64,000 nucleotides of DNA from Ottelia alismoides (Eukaryota > Streptophyta > Magnoliopsida > Alismatales > Hydrocharitaceae): NCBI GenBank assembly GCA_037367405.1, contig JAZKJV010008882.1, positions 1,240,001-1,304,000 of the forward strand, given 5' to 3'. Made by a program: the position numbers and the translations under genes. The notes beneath the pieces were generated by a model. It ran no database searches. It worked only from the letters and a program-made list of their open reading frames with translations, and was not told the DNA's origin. Below are positions 1 through 11,141 of the stretch, one piece after another (position 1 is the stretch's first letter; the number at the start of each line of letters is the position of its first letter).

Positions 1-1312
1 TTCTATTATCTCAATACGGTCCAACTTCTCACTGATAATACCCATGTCAGCAGCTGAAGATTCTGCCTGGGCTGCTGCTGCTGACGAAGAAATGGGTGGA
101 CCTGCATCAACCTGTGATATCCTATGATAGGACACGGCATGGGGTTGGGGTTTCCCTTGAGCATAGAGCCTAGTCTGGGACATCACTGAGTAGTTTTCAG
201 CCATCTCCTCATAGATAGCCCAGACTTGGTCTTCGTCCTTGGCGAAGTAGGAACCCCCACAAGAAGCGTTGACAAGCCCCTGCAGCTCCGGTGTCAGCCC
301 ACAAAAGAAGCTCTGGATGAGATTGGGCTTGGATATGTCATGGTGTGGACACCGGTCAATGAGCTCACGGAATCGATCCCACGCTTCATTAAACTGTTCA
401 TTAGGGATCATGGAGAATTTGTTGATCAGAGCTCGTGCTGCGTTGGTCCGGCCGAGTGGATAGTACTTGTTTAAGTACTCGGTCCGGAGCTGCTCCCAAG
501 TGGTAACAAATCTCCCCAAATGCTTCAGCCAATTGGCTGCTCTGTCGGCCAGGGAGAAAGGGAACGCTATCATCTTGATAGTGTCCTCGTCCACATATCT
601 GTCGTGGACAGTGCTGCAAATCATCTCAAACTCCTGCAGGTGTAGATGCGGCTCTTCGGTGGCTAGCCCATGAAATTTGGGCAAAAGCTGAATGGTCTGG
701 GGGGCAAGCTTGAAATCACCCAGGATCTCAGGGAGCTGAATCCATCGATGGGTCAAAGTTGCAGCCGGGTTGTGTAACTGCCTCATCGGTCGTGGCTGCC
801 TAGCTTGCTCCGGCTGGTCCTCCGGGTTTCCGTCTGATCCTCCTCCAAACTCTGGAATCTCTCCACCACCTCCTCGGTTATTCTCTCCTCTGTCAGCTCG
901 CATCTGTGCTAATTCCTGACGAACCTCTGCCATGAATGCTCCTTGATCTCGAATCTGTCGTTGCAATCGTCTCTAAGGAGGCTAACAAGGTGTTGTTGAT
1001 GGCGCCCTGATCTAGAACATAAGTGGTACTCTGGGGCTGTCCATCGGTTCGTCCATCACTGCTGGCCATGTTGTGGGTCTCTGCAAAGGCAAAAGACCCA
1101 GGCTTAGGTGCCGTCAAGTTAACAAATAACTGTGTTGTTCTCTGCACAGGTATCTCAGGACTGGTGGAAGAAGGGTGGTCAAGGGGGGACAGGGTGGTAG
1201 TGAACTCAGGTTCGGAGAGCGGGTCTTGGCTCTCCGAAACCGTCCTAGATGAATGTGGAGGAGTGCTTGATAGCGGTGCTGCCAGAGGCAACCTAAGGGA
1301 TCTCCTTCCCAT
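1..1312 (-). CDS. gag: Athila-type Gag, partial (C-terminus off the left edge; one frameshift)
   Basis: This encodes the capsid/nucleocapsid precursor of a Ty3/gypsy retrotransposon. Reading the minus strand from about 970 to 1 gives one open frame of roughly 320 codons with no stop. It includes TLTHRW, PKFHGLATEEPHLHLQEFE, KMIAFPFSLADRAANWLKH and YYPLGRTNAARAL, the typical plant retrotransposon Gag core, and then an Ala/Gln-rich stretch. The N-terminal part (from ATG at 1310-1312, MMGRRSLRLPL) is in another frame that breaks at about 955-975, so a single indel separates it from the core. Alternatively, translation could start at an internal ATG such as 903-905. The core is much better preserved than the gag of the second Athila element, which has several stops. 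Confidence 0.8.
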
Positions 1313-2575
1313 CATCGTGATGTGGGGATGATCGTGGATGAGATCTGGTAAAACTATGATTGAAAGCAAACCCCCAGTTCACCAACGCAACGCGAGCTGA
1401 AGACCGTAAAGGCTCGGTCAAATTATCTTGTCAATTTTTATTTTTGGTGAACAATCAAAATATCAGAGCGATTACGTGACCTGCTGGGATACCCGATACT
1501 CTCTCAACCGACTGTCCCGCACAGAAGAGTCGGTAATCAGTCAAGATGAGCACCGGAGGGCTTTACCTAGGGTGCGGGTCACTCTCTCGCGCATCCAAAC
1601 CATACAAGGAGGGGGTTGCTCTCCCCAAGACAAATTTTTAATGTGAGTGTCTTTTAGGGGTCAATAGTGTTATCCAGTCCCAAATTTTTTTGTTTTTCTT
1701 TTTTAATTTTTTTTTCAAAATAAATACAAGCGGCCTAACGAATTTTCCGATTCTCCTGATGATTAAGCCAAAAACAGAGGGAGAAGACGAAAAAGCCGAT
1801 GCGCGAAGAAATCAATGATGTATGCAGAGAAAGAAATGCGTACCTTGTTTCCAGCACTCTACATGCAAGTGATCCGCGCAGAATTTTAAAGACAGAATTA
1901 AACTACCTAAATGGTGCAGCGAGGAAAAACCGAGTCCTAGATGAGCAATTCCTAGCGCAGAACCGTCTAACTCAGTCACTCGCCCTTGATCCAAAGAGTC
2001 CGGTCTTGGCCCACCCCTCCTCTTCTCGACAGGTCGAGTTCAGGAGTAGCGCTTCCGGGGCAGGGCTCGCGGCGCGTAGGCTGCGCGTAGGCTCTCAGGA
2101 AAGCGACCAAGTTATTTTTATTATTTATTATTAGTAGGTCCAATTAACGATCTATAGGAACAGATAAGCAATTAAGTGTGGGGACCCTACTAATTACGGC
2201 ACAAGCAAGAGAAATTCCTAAATCTAGGGGCTCGAGAAAAACCGCGTAAACACCGGAAAAGGCAGCTAGCTATCAAAACCGCAGGAAAGCCGCGAAAATC
2301 CAAATGGGTCCCCGAGCACACCGGTACTCGGCGAAACAGACCCGCTAAGTTACAAGTGTCCACAAATGTCCAAGTTCTAAATTATTACAAACAATATCGT
2401 TCTCTCTCAAAATAAAATTCTTCTTCTTCCTCTCCCTGCTCTTCTTCCTATGCGGGTCCTCAAAAATAAACTCCAAGTTGTCCACGCAGTACCTCGCACA
2501 AAAATCAAAGAGAGAGTGTCAGAGAACAATGATAATAGAGAGAGACAATATGGAAAAATGACTACAAAGCCGTGC
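1313..2575 (-). other. Untranslated leader of Athila element 1
   Basis: The interval between gag and the primer site has only short unconserved ORFs on both strands. I see no host gene in it. By position it is the 5' leader of the element RNA, where packaging signals would lie. Confidence 0.6.
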
Positions 2576-2593
2576 TCCCCGGCAACGGCGCCA
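2576..2593 (-). other. Primer binding site (tRNA-Asp type) of element 1
   Basis: On the minus strand this reads TGGCGCCGTTGCCGGGGA. It is complementary to a plant tRNA-Asp 3' end at nearly every position and is the primer type known for Athila elements. It lies three bases inside the LTR edge (LTR ending TCATCA, spacer GAA). This fixes both the orientation of the element and the inner boundary of its 5' LTR. Confidence 0.85.
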
Positions 2594-2596
2594 TTC

Positions 2597-5500
2597 TGAT
2601 GACGCGCCTGACAATCGGGTTAAGTATGTAAATAAAATGGTCGTTGTGACCCAAATCACCAAGCGCGGTCAATCGAGAAAAATGATAAAACCACTCAGAA
2701 AAGATGAATCAAGAAAACAATGTAAGCGGTCTTTCGCTATTCTTTTTACCTGGTATAGCGACCAGGGTCGAACACAAGGAGCACGATTTAAAAACTAAGT
2801 AGTCAAATCTCAGAAAAGCTAATTTTTAGTGGTTTTTGAATTATATATTTTTTTTGTATTTTCGAATAGATGAATAAGCACAAAATGCACAAAACACACA
2901 CAACACTATTTTTGTATTTTGTATTTTTTTGGAGTTTTATATATGAAAATGCGCAAAAATTGATCAGATAATAAAAGACATCAAAACACAGCTACAGAAA
3001 TTTTTGCGGAATTTTTAGACTAGTTTGTGAATTTTTATGAATTTTCAAAAAGTAGACAAGCAAAAAGTCAATATTTTTGATTTTTTAAATATATTAAACG
3101 GCAATAAAATGCTATGAAAAAGTTATGCAATGTTAAGGCACATAGCAGGAGCTTACACAATTTTTCACAAAATTTTGCAATGATAAAAACATTTATTCCA
3201 GTTGAAACAAACATGCAAAGTTCAAATCTGCAATACAAGGACTGAAGTGAAATTATTGAAAGTCTTTTGCATGAAATAGATAACAGAGATAAAATGAGAG
3301 GGAAAACTTGTACTTTACCCACTAAACATGTGCCAAGCATGTGATCTGGATTGGAAGCTCTCACAGAGATCTTTTGAAATTCGCAAAACCTCCAGGGACG
3401 TACGTGTAATTTTACCAATCCTTTTTTGTTATATCCCTAGGGTTCTCTTCTTGAGCCTTCGTTTCTTCTCAATGCCAAAGAGGAGGAGGGGCACCCGCCG
3501 CCGCCCTCCTAGATCTGGAATGGCGGAGGTGGTCTGGAGATGGCGCGAGCCGGCCGCGCCGCTGGGGCGCACGGTGGGCAGGAGCGGCGGCGCTGCTGTG
3601 AGGTGGGAACACGTGGGCTTGGGGCGGAGCGGCCCTTGCGGCGGCGGCACCGCTCGAAGGGAAGCGGGGCTGGTTGCGGGTACGCCGCCCGTGCGCGGAG
3701 GGAGGCGTTGCGCGGGGAGCGCGCTGGCGACGGGGCTGACGCGGAGGGGGCTGCTGTGCTGGGGCACGGCGCTGGAAGGCTGTTGGCAGGAGCTGGTTGG
3801 AGCGGGCTCACGTGGGTGGAGGCGCAGCGGTCTGATTGGCGGAGGTCGCGCCCAACGCGACGGGCGGTGCGGGCGTCAGCGCCGGGTAACGCGGCCGGTG
3901 GCAAGGCGGCGCCGGTGATGGACAGATTGGACTGCTGTGTGGGCAGCGGGGGTGGCGGCCCGCTGCCTGCTGCGATTTTTTGTTTATTTTTTGTTGTTCT
4001 TTTTTTTTTATTTTATTGTTTTCCTGCAACACAAGATGTTAGAAACAAGATAAATATATGTTTTTTTTATTTTTTTACCTGCAAAACAAAGATTAGAGAC
4101 ACACAACAAATGTATTTTTTATTGTATCCTGCAAAAACAGATGTTAGAAAACAAGATACATTTTTTTATTTATAAACAAAGTGGAGTTGGTGAATGGGTC
4201 GGATCCGTGAAATGAGAGATAGATCTGTGGCTCCGGTCACCGTGCGTGACTGGAGGTGAAAGATTGCGTGAGGTAGAATGTGAAGATGGAGGGATACGGA
4301 AATGAGATGAAAAATCGATGTCGGACGCGGATCAAAGAGTGATGGAAATTTTTGTGATTTTTTAATGATCTAACTTCTAAAAAACTACACCTACGCTAAC
4401 ATCTAAATCTACGATTACCTAAGGAAAAAGACAGGTAAAAATGGATCTCACCTCGGGATGGGAAATGCTATTGTGGCCTCGACGACGACCGAACGCTGTC
4501 ACCGGACGGCTCGGAGGCTAAGCACCCTTCTTCGACGAGTAGCTTCTCGGAGGTAGGGCTCCTCTCTCCAAAGATTGATCCAGTGTGAATGAGGGAGGAG
4601 GAGCCCATTAAAAAGAGAAGAAAATCAAAAATGGAAGATATTCACAAATGAGGAAAGTGTTTATTTGTTAATTAAATAAAATAATTGAATAAATAAAATA
4701 AATAATTAATTAAAAACGAATTTCGTAATTAATTAAAATAAATAAATTAAATAATTCCCAAAAATCAATTAACCACCTTAATGGTGGCTATTTAAGGCAC
4801 AAAATCAAATCTTTACATAAAAGGTAAGTTGTCAAATCAAATGAATTCAAATAAATCAATAAATTAAATAATTACATATGATTTTCGTAATTAAATAAAT
4901 TAAATTAATTAATGTGAGACAATTAATTTTTTTGGTAATTTTTATTTAGGGAAATTAATTGTATACATATATTATACACATATAATACAATATACATAGT
5001 TACATATAAGGAAATATTTTTATAAAAGATTTTTTTAAATTTTTATTTTTTTTTAATTTTTATTTTTAATGAAAGTAGTATTTACAAATATATACATTAT
5101 AAAAATAAATATGAATAAAATATATACAACAAGTATATGGGAAAACTGTACAAAACACCCCAGAAAATTGAATTTTTAACCGTAACTCCAAAAAGTACGA
5201 AACCACAGCCATTTGAAAGATAATTTAATTTATAGTATGATGGAAGTGAGTTTGGTTCAATTTGAGCTTGTATGGAGCCGGAATTGATGTTTCAATTATC
5301 ACTTTGTGGCTTTTTCTGGGTGTAATTATTTGCAATATATACAATATTTTATTTTACAAATATTTTTATTATTTACAACACAATTTTATTTACAACTTTT
5401 ATTTACAAAAATAATTAGTTTGAGGTCACATTATGTACAGATAAAATAATGTAAGTTTTGTATAAATATACATCAAAAATATTTACAAGATATTTTTGAT

Positions 5501-5798
5501 TTTTCTGACAAACGACCCTATCTCCCCCTACTTTATTCCTGGTCGATCAGGTCAAGTCTTGACCTTCTCTCGGGGTTTGGGTCAGTCTGTATTTATTGCA
5601 TAACTACATCCTTTATTTTTCTTTTCTTTTTCTTTTCTTCTTTATTCTTTTATTTATGTACAAAAAGTGTTAAAAATGCAATTTTAACAAATGCATGCAA
5701 AATGGTAAAATTATGAAATTAATGGGTATTTACATGTGTTTGACTAAGAAAATGAAGCTAAAATAAAAGAATAAAGGCGATGAATCGTGGATTCATCA
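2597..5798 (-). repeat. 5' LTR of Athila element 1 (3,202 bp)
   Basis: The plus strand starts TGATGACGCG next to the PBS and ends GATTCATCA. These ends match the family ends at 34540, 41526 and 63592. In LTR orientation the order is AT-rich outer part, GC-rich block (about 3960-3430) and AT-rich inner part. The outer tip is an inverted repeat (GATGAATC/GATTCATC). A block shared with other copies (TCTCCCCCTACTTTATTCC) is at about 5520-5586. ORFs of up to 211 codons in the GC-rich block are not conserved between copies and are treated as chance. Confidence 0.8.
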
Positions 5799-6508
5799 GT
5801 ATCCACAATCCAGTCATTGTCATAATCAAATCCTTTGGTCATGGATGTTGCCAACGCCATTTCTTCTGATTCTATAATTTTCATCAAAGCTTGTTGCTCC
5901 CAATCTTCTTCACTAAGATCTTCTATGTGATAGTTTGACAATGCAACATTGCTTTATATTGTCTTTTTCTTGATTCTACAGTCTCGCGTAAAATATCCTT
6001 TTCATCTGTAATTGAAGCATTCTTCATTTTTCTTTTTATGCAAATAATCATTTGGCCTTTGTGATCAACCATATGAAGCTCCCCCTGCCTTGAAGCTCCT
6101 CTGAGAATTTTGCTTCCACTGAGGAGCTGAATCTTTTTTGATGCATCTCTTTCAGCTTCCCTCGTTTATGTGCACTAAGTAGTGCTTCTTCACTACCTTT
6201 TACTGACAGACTAGCCATTTGATTGGCTAAAGTCTCTTGATTTGCTAAGATACTTTCAAACTCCAAGAGAGTTGGTTGTTTGGACCAACCAGATATGGCT
6301 CTTAAGAGAGCATCATAATCTGGTCATAATCCATGATTGGTGATCCCTTCGCATTCGTGACTCACTAATCTTTGATTATAGATCTAATTGGGATATTTGA
6401 CGACATAGAGAGAGTACCTTGTTGAAATACTGACTGATTGTCATCTCTCCTTGTTTGAGAGTGATGAACGATGAATTCGTCTCTTTAATAATCGACAATT
6501 GTAGTATA
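5799..6508 (-). pseudogene. Ty1/copia gag-protease fragment (decayed)
   Basis: The minus strand encodes the C-terminal half of a copia Gag. Visible are a stretch with KQGEMTISQYFNKVLSLC, then EFESILANQETLANQMASLSVKG and a degraded zinc knuckle near 5985-6038. That knuckle should be CX2CX4HX4C, but here the second Cys and the His both read as Tyr and one codon is TGA, all explicable by C-to-T (or G-to-A) change. The reading ends at DYDNDWIVDT, just before the protease active site, where the LTR of Athila element 1 is inserted. The fragment is non-functional. Confidence 0.75.
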
Positions 6509-9378
6509 TGAGGCGAAAATCGGTTGATCAAAATACCACAATCTGTGAACGTTGTGGAATATTTATACTTGGCAAGTCTACCAAGGTCGAACATAGGGAC
6601 ACGAGCTACTATTTTTCTTTATTGATTGAGATCAGTTAAGAGCAGTGTGAATTGATTTTCAATTTCAGGCCTTCATGCAGATGCACTATGCAGGTTATAA
6701 TGCAATAAAATGAGCATGCAATTTTTAGTTGATTTCTATGCAATTATAGGATGATGCATGAGAATAATGCAAGGGAACTTATATGCATAACAAAATATTA
6801 CAAATATACCCTAAAAATATCACTGAAACTGAGCAACATAATGGAGATTGAAATTAAAGTCAATTTGATCACAACATTAGAATCAGTCATCAAATCAGAG
6901 CAAGGATAAGTAGAGCAGGGTCATCATCTAGCACAAAAGTTCACTTCATTTAAAATGATGTCAGATGAGAAAATTAAAGATCCATGATGTAGATGAGGAA
7001 ACAAGGATCAAAATGACACTAAACACATGCAATTTGGACCTACGATGCTCAAGTTATGCTAAAAATAATTCACGAGCATAATTGTAATAAAAATGCAAGG
7101 AATAAAAGGATAAATATTACATTTAGGTCCCTAGAGGGATATAAATGCAAATAGCAAAAACCACCTGGACCCCACTGTAATTTTTCCATATGCGCGGGGG
7201 CATTTTGTACCAGAAGATGTGAGGGTCTCCCTGTAAAATACCCAAGCACGCACGTGAGGCACGTGCCTGGGGACCATTGTGTAATTACCAAAAGTACTAG
7301 GGTCTTTCATGCAATTTTTCCAAGCCCTCACGTGTGGAGCACGTGAGGGTCCTAGGCTCGGGAGGCGCCTCTGGTTTGGGACACGTGGCGCGAAGTGGTG
7401 GTTCGGGTTATGGCTCGGTGGATCCGAGGCATCTGGTTCTGACTGAGGCTTGGGCATCCACGTGTCATCAGCACAGTCGTCCGATCTAGATGATCGGACA
7501 ACACCTGTACTTCATCTTCCACCGCAGGCTGCTGGAGAAGGCGGGGCTCCGACAACCTTCCCTTTGCTCCTCCGTGATTTACATTAGTATCTGAGGGTCA
7601 GAGAAAATGGCTGGTAGGCTGACGAAGATCCGGGAGGCGCAGAGAGGCTCCGGAGCTAGTGGGAGATGGAGGTTGATGGAGCCTCGCCGAAGTGGAAGGA
7701 CGTGAAGGAGCGTCGATGCAAACTCCAGCCATTAAAGCATGATTACCGGCAATTGTTAGATAGCCGAAGCATGCAGTGGACAGTGCGTGATTAGTGAGTG
7801 AGTGAGGGCGGTGGCGTGACAGGAGATGGTGGCTTGAAGTCTTCTTCTCCGGAGAAGTGGAGCAGAAGGTGGGACGGAGCAGATGGGGTTCTAGAGAAGG
7901 GAGGAGTGGTTGACGAAGATGAGGGTGGAGTTGCGAAGCTTGTGGGATGATCAGATGGAGGTGAAGTGCGGTGTAGATGGTGGATAAATCCGGAGAAGAT
8001 CAAAGAAAAATAAGGGGAGAGGGGACCTCGTCGGAGAGGGGAATCTGATGAAGGTAGTGGCCTAGGCTGGGCTTCAAATGGAGCGCCGATCTTCACACAA
8101 CGAGGTTGACCCTTCCTCGGTGCTCGGCGGAGCACGGTGGCGCCGCGACATGGCCGGGATGGCCATAGATCACACCTGGGGTGTTGCGGCCGTCGTCACC
8201 TCGAGATACGGCTCCTCCGCTGTCACAGGAGAGCCAGAGGCTGGGACGAAGCCCCCGTGAATGGTGGATGGGGTTTGAAGGTGGCGGAGAAGGTGGTTTT
8301 ATAGGATGGGGTGGTCGGGGGTTATGAGATGGAGAGGCATTTTGAAGTGGGGTTTAATGGCATGGGAGTGATGGTGGTGAATGAAGGGGGTTATGCGAGG
8401 AAGAAGGAGCGAAGGGCTACGCGAGGGAGGCGTTATGAGAGGAAGAGGTAGACGGAGGTGATAACTAAAAATGGAAGGGGACAGGGGTCTTAGGTGGTGT
8501 AACGATTGGGATGGAGGTGGGAGACGATCTTTCGACCGTTGGATCTCACGATCCAACGGCCCAAGGGCTTGCGCGGTTTGAGGGTCACGATTAGATCCAA
8601 GATCTAATCGAGCGGCTGGTGTTAGGGAGCGAAGGAGCAGCTGAGATTGGGAGATGGGGGAGATCCTATGGTGGGAGCGAAAGAGGTGATGTGGAGCAAC
8701 GATAGTCGTAGGAGAGAAGGGGAACACAGGGCTGTAATTGGAGCGGAGGTGGGCAGCTAAGATCAGATCTCATCAGAGATCTGACGGCTTAAAATGGGAT
8801 GAGCGATGAGCGGCTAGGATCTGGGTAGTTTTAGGAGGATGAGACGGTTGAGAGGGAACTAGGTGGCGAATAAGGAAGCGGGTCACGTGGGCTGCCCAGA
8901 GGGCGCCACGTGGCCCAATCAGAAAATTCAGAGAATAAATACAAAGATAAATATGGAATAAATAGTTAGAGGCAAAATTAGGAAAAAATTAAAAACATGA
9001 AAGTTGCTCATCTCGACGAGATCTACAAGTTTCATTTTGGTCAAAAATCCAAAAGAGGTCATTTGTACAAAAAGTACTTTTTAAGGGTATTTTTAAGGGG
9101 GATAAAAATACCGATTTTTTGATTTTGAGATGTTTTTGTATCTTTTAATCTTTTTAATGGTCAGTGAATTATAGACTATTATTCTACCTAATTTTTATGG
9201 GTTTTTTATGAGAAAATAATAACAAGAAAAATAAAGGAAATTAAATACAATTAATTAAGGTTAATGGTACACAATATATTACAAGATAAAAATAAAGAAT
9301 TAATGGAGATTTTTATTGGATTGATTAAGCCAGGGGTTTAATTTGTGGTTTTTAGCATGATGAATACGAGATTCATTA
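6509..9378 (-). repeat. Athila-family LTR without internal region, inside copia gag
   Basis: The plus strand begins TGAGGCGAAAATCGGTTGATC, close to the start of the LTR at 37744 (TGATGAGCCGAAAAATCGATC). It ends GATTCATTA, a decayed family end. Inside are a G-box cluster (7251-7464), a GC-rich block (about 7300-8920) and the edge motif CCACGTGGCCCAATCAG near 8911. The flanking 5-mers (GTATA and GAGAG) do not match. The copia coding sequence on the two sides also overlaps by about 11 residues rather than joining cleanly. An unequal recombination product is therefore as likely as a simple solo LTR. Confidence 0.65.
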
Positions 9379-9940
9379 GAGAGACATCAGGTCGTTCTCC
9401 AATAATTGAAGTCGAGCATCATTCTTGCGTGAGCACAATGTAGTAAATGTGTCGCATGCTTCCCTTGGAGTAGCGACTTCTCGGATATGCTCGTTCAGCT
9501 CCTCCTCGGTCGTGGTCTTTCATACGGACATTTCCTTTCCGGCCTTGATCTTCCATTTCCTCAAGGCATCAACATTCTCCTTTGGTGGTGGTGTTATATC
9601 ATCTCCCGCAACAATCTCCAAGAGATCCTATCCTTGTAGATAAGATTCGATGTAGGTCCTCCAATAACTGTAATTATGCCTGTTCAGCTTCTTGATCCCA
9701 AAACCAGAGTTTTAAGCATCCTCCATAATTTTTGAGGAAACTATATTTTTCCTTTGGAGAGCGAAGTTGATCCTAGACCTATTCCGATTACAGTCCCTGA
9801 TTGCACACAGACAGAACTTCCCCTTACCAAAACTCAAGAATTGACCGGACACAGACAGGTTCCCCTAATTTATTTAGATACCTCTACTGCTACTAGATGG
9901 ATTTGGTTTTCTACAATGTGGGGATTGTACCCTTACTGAT
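9379..9940 (-). pseudogene. Ty1/copia gag, N-terminal fragment (decayed)
   Basis: The minus strand gives the N-terminal copia Gag features PPPKENVDALRKWKIKAG, TTTEEELNEHIREV and SRKNDARLQLLENDLMSL, with at least one in-frame stop. This is the plant copia Gag type with a UBN2-like domain. It follows the PBS and LTR at 9956-10395 and stops at the Athila-family LTR at 9378. The matching downstream part is probably 5799-6508, although the overlap at the junction leaves open that two related copies are joined. Confidence 0.65.
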
Positions 9941-9955
9941 CAGGCCCCTAACAAG

Positions 9956-9967
9956 GTTCTGATACCG
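9956..9967 (-). other. Copia primer binding site (initiator tRNA-Met type)
   Basis: On the minus strand this reads CGGTATCAGAAC, two changes from the usual copia primer site TGGTATCAGAGC. It lies two bases from the LTR end. It shows that the copia body runs leftwards from here. Confidence 0.7.
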
Positions 9968-9969
9968 GT

Positions 9970-10395
9970 TGTTGGAATCTGACTTCAAAGATAATATAAT
10001 GATTCACTAACAACATATATTAACAATATACCATTATACAATACAACATCCCAAAGTATACACCACTTCACATACACTCACTTATATTCTCTAACTATAC
10101 AACACTCAAGCTCTATATACTTTCCTCTCCAATGCACTTTGTGGCTCTCTTGGTTCTTTCTTTGGTTGATTACACTCCAACCTTAAGGGGCCTATTTTAT
10201 AGAGGCCAATGGAGTACATTAGAACAAGCGATGGCTTCTTAAAGAAACCACACTTTGAAGATGGCTTCTCAAGGATGCCAATAATAGCTTCTCAAAGAAG
10301 CCAACTTAGAAGTGGCTTCTCAATGAAGCCAACATAAGGATTTTTCTAGGAGCTTGCTTAATTAAAGGAGATGTTGATTATTAACTGTTTCAGCA
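9970..10395 (-). repeat. 5' LTR of the decayed copia element (426 bp)
   Basis: The plus strand starts TGTTGGAATCTG beside the PBS and ends CTGTTTCAGCA, giving TG...CA ends. Internally there are short repeated units containing GGCTTCTCAA(A)GAAGCCA at about 10220-10340. Several of these form small inverted repeats. The partner LTR would be to the left and is not in the window. Confidence 0.65.
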
Positions 10396-11110
10396 TCATA
10401 TATACATAAAGGGCACACATTAGTGTGTTGAAGATGTAAAGTTGATCCCAGATGAGTAATTTGGAGTGGCTTACTGATCATAAGAAAAAGGATATTCTTG
10501 GGTGAAACGGTTTAGACCAAAACTTATCATTGATTTTCACGGTCATACCACCATATGGGAAAAAGTAATCTTCTCGCAGTGTTGTTTAAGCTCTTATAGA
10601 TATGCCATTTCATTAGATCTCCTACTGAGTACTTTCAACCAATTTTGTTTGGCATTCAAAGTGCTAAGGTTATAAGAAAAGGTTACATTCTTGTTTTTAG
10701 TATGATCTAATCAGAGGAGAGTTTGTTCACCCAAGCCCACTACTTTGGAGGTAACACATCTAACGTAAGAGGATCCAGCCTTGATTGCACGTCAACAGTT
10801 ACAGTTGCCATTTTCAGGATAGTCGGAAAGGAGTAATGACCAGGATTTTTTTTTTGAAAAAAGATCTAGGTCATATATCCTTAGCTTGAGAACATCGACG
10901 TTTAGTTTAAATACATGCCATGGTACTATAGTCCCAAAAAACTGCTCATACAGACGCGAGATGAATTTAAAAATTACATCCAGCTAATAAGTAACATGAA
11001 GACAACACTTCATAGCAAAACGTCATTTGAAGTCAACAATACAACAAAAAAACTCCATCATAAGAGCTGGTTTCCCTTCTGCAGGATACAGTTCAACCCC
11101 TCCCCCCCCC

Positions 11111-11141
<31 letters not shown>

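Larger units (their letters stand above)
1..5798 (-). mobile_element. Athila-type Ty3/gypsy element 1, 5' part (continues off the left edge)
   Basis: Read on the minus strand, the order is 5' LTR (2597-5798), a 3-nt spacer, a tRNA-Asp-type primer site, a leader of about 1.2 kb and gag running off the window at position 1. Gag here is plainly homologous to the gag of the second Athila element at the right end of the window, whose pol has Athila-type RT and integrase. The element is inserted in a decayed copia gag at the position following the conserved DWIVD stretch (minus-strand reading). The other LTR, pol and the left target duplication lie outside the window, so completeness cannot be judged. 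Confidence 0.85.

Noticed and set aside
3328..4175. Overlapping ORFs of 112-211 codons on both strands in GC-rich DNA
   Set aside because: They lie in the GC-rich block of an LTR, overlap in several frames, are Arg/Pro/Gly/Ala-rich and have no counterpart in the same place of other LTR copies.
8299..8727. 142-codon ORF, minus strand
   Set aside because: His/Pro/Ser-rich low-complexity reading inside an LTR GC-rich block; no domain and not shared between copies.
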